8,575 bases of DNA from UBA3871 sp002392265 (GTDB taxonomy: Bacteria; Bacillota; Clostridia; Peptostreptococcales; Anaerovoracaceae), in assembly GCA_946614255.1 (NCBI GenBank), contig CAMOGS010000009.1, positions 1 through 8,575 on the forward strand. Reading direction: 5' to 3'. A model generated the notes under the pieces. It saw nothing but the letters and a program-made list of their open reading frames with translations. It did not search any database and had not been told where the DNA came from. Of this stretch, positions 6,377 to 8,575 are shown one piece after another; the first letter of the stretch is position 1; each line of letters opens with the position of its first letter. Made by a program: the position numbers and the translations under genes.

Positions 6377-7885
6377 ATGGACGAAAAAAAGAAAAAGTTT
6401 TCATTCCCATCAGCCTACACGGTGCTCTTCATCGTAATGATCATCGCGGCTATCCTCACTTATGCCATTCCGGCCGGTGAGTATTCAAAGCTGACCTACG
6501 ACGATAGTGCAGATGTATTTGTAATCACAGCACCTGACGGCACAGAAACAGAAATGGAGGCAACTCAGGCCACACTTGATGAACTCAATGTAAAGGCCGA
6601 GCTCGAAAGCTTCAAAAACGGAAACATCTACAAGCCTATGGCTGTGTCCGGCACTTACGTGGAACAGGAGCAGAACGGACAGGGAGTATTTGACTTCCTT
6701 CTCTCCATTCCTAACGGTGTTTACGACTGCGTAGACATTATTTTCTTTATATTTATGATTGGTGGTACCGTTGGAATCGTCAACTATCTGGGCGTTTTCA
6801 ACTCCGGTATATCCGAGCTCGCACGTGTTTCCCACGGCAAGGAACAGATTATCATTGCGGTTGTTTGCTTCCTCATCGCACTCGGCGGTACAACCTTCGG
6901 TATGTGCGAGGAAACAATCGCATTCTATCCGATTCTCATTCCTATCTTCTTAAAGACAGGATATGATGCAATGACAGGCGTTGGCGCTATCTGGTGCGGT
7001 TCCGCTATCGGCTGCATGTTCTCAACCGTTAACCCATTCTCAGCGGTAATCGGTTCATATGCAGCAGGTATCAACTTTAACCAGGGCCTTATCTTCCGTC
7101 TTATCGGTCTTATCGCCGGCGTTGTAATCGCACTCATCTTTATCTTCCGCTATGCGGCAAAGGTAAAGGCAGACCCTACAAAGGGTATCAACTACGAAAA
7201 CCACGAATGGACTCTCGAACGCTTCGGCATGCCTGAGGAAGTAAAAAAGATGACAGGTCGCGACAAGTTCATCCTCCTGCTGTTCTTCCTCACATTCGTA
7301 ATCATGGTTTACGGTGTTGCAAAGCTCGACTGGTGGTTCGGTGAGATGGCTGCACTGTTCCTCGTATCAGGTATCGTTATCGGTATCATCGGCGGCATGA
7401 ACGAAAAGACAATCGGAACAGAATTTATCAAGGGTGCATCCGACCTGGTTGGCGTAGCTCTCGTTTGCGGTCTCGCACGTGCTGCTAACATGCTGCTCAC
7501 AAGCGGTAAGGTTTCCGACACTCTCCTGTACACAATGTCAGGCTGGGTAGAAGGCATGAACCCTATTCTGTTCATAATCACTATGATGCTTATCTTCGTA
7601 ATCCTCGGATTCTTCGTAGCATCAACTTCAGGACTTGCAATTCTCTCCATTCCTATCATGGCACCTCTTGCAGATGCTGTAGGTCTCCCGAGAGAACTGA
7701 TCATCTCCGCATTCCTCTACGGACAGGGCCTGATTAACCTGATCACACCGACTAACATAATTCTGCCGGTACTGTCCATGACAAACATTTCGTACGACAA
7801 GTACCTCAAGTGGGTAGCACCACTCTTCTGCGCACTGGCAGCTCTCGGCATCGTAATGCTGATTCTGGAACTGCAGTTCTGCTAG
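6377..7885 (+). CDS. yfcC: YfcC-family membrane carrier (DcuC/C4-dicarboxylate-type superfamily), substrate unknown
   Basis: A 502-residue polytopic membrane protein. The ATG at 6377 (MDEKKKKFSFPSAYTVLF) is chosen over upstream in-frame TTG codons because AAAGGAG (6359-6365) lies 11 nt before it and the YfcC family normally starts with such a short charged tail. The first membrane segment (about 14-33) is followed by a long hydrophilic loop (34-115). About ten to twelve further hydrophobic segments lie between 118 and 499, including 118-140, 238-259, 298-313, 321-341, 396-415 and 479-499. Family-type motifs are FGMCEETIAFYPILIP (174-189), GSAIGCMFSTVNPFSAVIGS (208-227) and LITPTNIILPVLSMTNISYD (455-474). 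Relatives carry dicarboxylates or amino acids, but YfcC substrates are mostly unproven. Divergence from pepD suggests a peptide- or amino-acid-related role (inference). ATA isoleucine codons are rare here (about four among 58 Ile). Confidence 0.9.
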   Translation: MDEKKKKFSFPSAYTVLFIVMIIAAILTYAIPAGEYSKLTYDDSADVFVITAPDGTETEMEATQATLDELNVKAELESFKNGNIYKPMAVSGTYVEQEQNGQGVFDFLLSIPNGVYDCVDIIFFIFMIGGTVGIVNYLGVFNSGISELARVSHGKEQIIIAVVCFLIALGGTTFGMCEETIAFYPILIPIFLKTGYDAMTGVGAIWCGSAIGCMFSTVNPFSAVIGSYAAGINFNQGLIFRLIGLIAGVVIALIFIFRYAAKVKADPTKGINYENHEWTLERFGMPEEVKKMTGRDKFILLLFFLTFVIMVYGVAKLDWWFGEMAALFLVSGIVIGIIGGMNEKTIGTEFIKGASDLVGVALVCGLARAANMLLTSGKVSDTLLYTMSGWVEGMNPILFIITMMLIFVILGFFVASTSGLAILSIPIMAPLADAVGLPRELIISAFLYGQGLINLITPTNIILPVLSMTNISYDKYLKWVAPLFCALAALGIVMLILELQFC

Positions 7886-7901
7886 TTTGGCGGTAGCATT
7901 G

Positions 7902-7936
7902 AACCCCCCGATGGCAATTGATGCCCTCGGGGGGTT
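7902..7936 (+). terminator. Strong hairpin terminator after the YfcC carrier gene
   Basis: AACCCCCCGA (7902-7911) and TCGGGGGGTT (7927-7936) form a perfect 10-bp stem. The 15-nt loop itself can fold a small GGCA/TGCC stem (7913-7916 with 7922-7925). It starts 16 nt after the TAG stop. The bases that follow (AGTATTATCT) are only moderately T-rich. Confidence 0.8.
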
Positions 7937-7957
7937 AGTATTATCTGCCACATATAA

Positions 7958-7986
7958 TGGTGATTTCTAAATAAATATGATATAAT
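7958..7986 (+). promoter_or_regulatory. Promoter of nadE with extended -10
   Basis: A perfect TATAAT (7981-7986) is preceded by TGA, giving TGnTATAAT. A weak -35 (TGGTGA, 7958-7963) sits 17 nt upstream. The predicted start near 7993 gives a leader of about 54 nt before the nadE ATG. A second TATAAT at 7953-7958 has no good -35 and is less likely. Confidence 0.7.
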
Positions 7987-8008
7987 AAGGGGTAAGTAAT
8001 TTGTTTCC

Positions 8009-8029
8009 TTCGGTACGAGATAAACCGAA
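8009..8029 (+). promoter_or_regulatory. Small hairpin in the nadE leader
   Basis: TTCGGT (8009-8014) and ACCGAA (8024-8029) are exact inverted arms around a 9-nt loop, ending 5 nt before the AAAGGAG ribosome site (8035-8041). The bases TCCTT (8006-8010) could instead pair with AAGGA of the ribosome site, so two exclusive folds are possible. It does not match a riboswitch class known to me. Confidence 0.35.
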
Positions 8030-8046
8030 AGACGAAAGGAGTACAC

Positions 8047-8575
8047 ATGCAAAATACAGGCATGGTCCGCATATCTGCCGCTACACCGGCGGTGAGACCC
8101 GGGGACGTGAATTTCAACAAGTCGGAGATATTAAAGCTCATAAACGAGGCTGAGAGCAGGCACTGCGGGTTTATCCTGCTGCCGGAGCTCGCCATCACGG
8201 GATATTCCATAGGTGATTTGCTTCATCAGGATTTCCTCTACGATGCACAAATAGACGCGCTCTTTGATATAGCGGATGCCACAAAGGATATGAAAATCTG
8301 CATCATACTCGGCTGCTACATCAGAGTCAGATCATTTTTATTTAATTGCGCCGCAGTTATTCAGAAAGGCTCCGTTCAGGGCATAGTTCCGAAAACGATG
8401 CTGCCAAATCAGGCGGAATTCACCGAAATGCGCTGGTTCGACCAGGGCAGTGCCAATCTCCCTGAAGAAAAGCAAATTTACCTGAACGGTCAATACATAT
8501 GGTTCGGCAACATTATTTTTACCGATGAAGAAAATGACCTTTCCTTTGGAGTCGAAATCTGTCGCGACATCTGGA
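8047..8575 (+). CDS. nadE: Glutamine-dependent NAD+ synthetase, N-terminal glutaminase part (runs off the right edge)
   Basis: The first 176 codons are present (MQNTGMVRISAATPAVRPGD onward). They cover most of the nitrilase-type glutaminase domain that supplies ammonia to the C-terminal NAD+ synthetase, which lies beyond the window. The Glu-Lys-Cys triad is visible: E47 in LLPELAITGYSIGDLLHQDF, K116 in GIVPKTMLPN, and C172 in FGVEICRDIW. MRWFDQG (128-134) corresponds to the family's RWF segment. The enzyme converts deamido-NAD+ to NAD+ using glutamine and ATP, the last step of NAD synthesis, in the cytoplasm. The ATG at 8047 has AAAGGAG (8035-8041) five bases upstream. A single oddity is Arg after the nucleophile Cys (EICRD) where EICED is common. 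The gene has its own promoter and follows a terminator, so it is a separate unit from the carrier gene. Confidence 0.93.
   Translation, partial: MQNTGMVRISAATPAVRPGDVNFNKSEILKLINEAESRHCGFILLPELAITGYSIGDLLHQDFLYDAQIDALFDIADATKDMKICIILGCYIRVRSFLFNCAAVIQKGSVQGIVPKTMLPNQAEFTEMRWFDQGSANLPEEKQIYLNGQYIWFGNIIFTDEENDLSFGVEICRDIW

Noticed and set aside
7986..8046. Known NAD-sensing riboswitch upstream of nadE
   Set aside because: The leader is about 54 nt with only a six-base-pair hairpin, and I do not recognise a conserved NAD riboswitch core.
7941..8210. An 89-codon minus-strand open frame over the nadE promoter and start
   Set aside because: It is antisense to the promoter, leader and conserved N-terminus of nadE and has no domain or ribosome-site support.

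Overview
The window looks like ordinary chromosome of a low-to-mid-GC anaerobic Gram-positive bacterium, most likely in the Clostridia. This is inferred from the gene families (YhaM, RecD2, PepD, YfcC, long NadE), the strong Shine-Dalgarno sites of the GGAGG/AAAGGAG type, and the TATAAT promoters. I could not run a search, so the taxonomy is only a guess. I see no rRNA, tRNA, CRISPR array, phage gene or intact insertion sequence.

Left half, minus strand (4667 down to 1): a compact run of four genes, read in the order yhaM (3'-5' exoribonuclease), a divergent CCA-adding-enzyme-like nucleotidyltransferase, recD2 (SF1B helicase) and the start of a ComF-family gene cut by the window edge. Gaps are 3, 17 and 0 nt, so this is very probably one operon. 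A good sigma-A-type promoter with a perfect extended -10 lies just upstream of yhaM. The operon joins RNA 3'-end trimming, a possible 3'-end nucleotide-adding enzyme, a DNA-repair helicase and a competence-type protein.

Middle (4743-6191, minus strand): pepD, an M20C aminoacyl-histidine dipeptidase, with its own promoter and a downstream hairpin that probably separates it from the yhaM operon. The 125-nt spacer between pepD and yhaM also holds a repeat-like segment (GGGGACAGGTTC plus a 10-bp inverted repeat) in which the yhaM promoter is embedded.

Right half, plus strand: divergent from pepD across a 185-nt control region lies a YfcC-family membrane carrier (6377-7885) with a very good -35/-10 pair, a hairpin terminator, and then the promoter, leader and first 176 codons of glutamine-dependent NAD+ synthetase (nadE), cut by the right edge. 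The pepD/yfcC pair plausibly works in peptide or amino-acid scavenging, with the carrier moving a product or substrate of peptide breakdown. The carrier's substrate cannot be read from the sequence.

The most notable point is the nucleotidyltransferase at 2323-3633. It keeps the metal-binding DxD and the C-terminal tRNA-binding-like part of the family. It has lost the GGxVRD, RRD and EDxxR motif residues that recognise nucleotides in canonical class II CCA-adding enzymes. I found no clear candidate for a wholly new defence or mobile system here.
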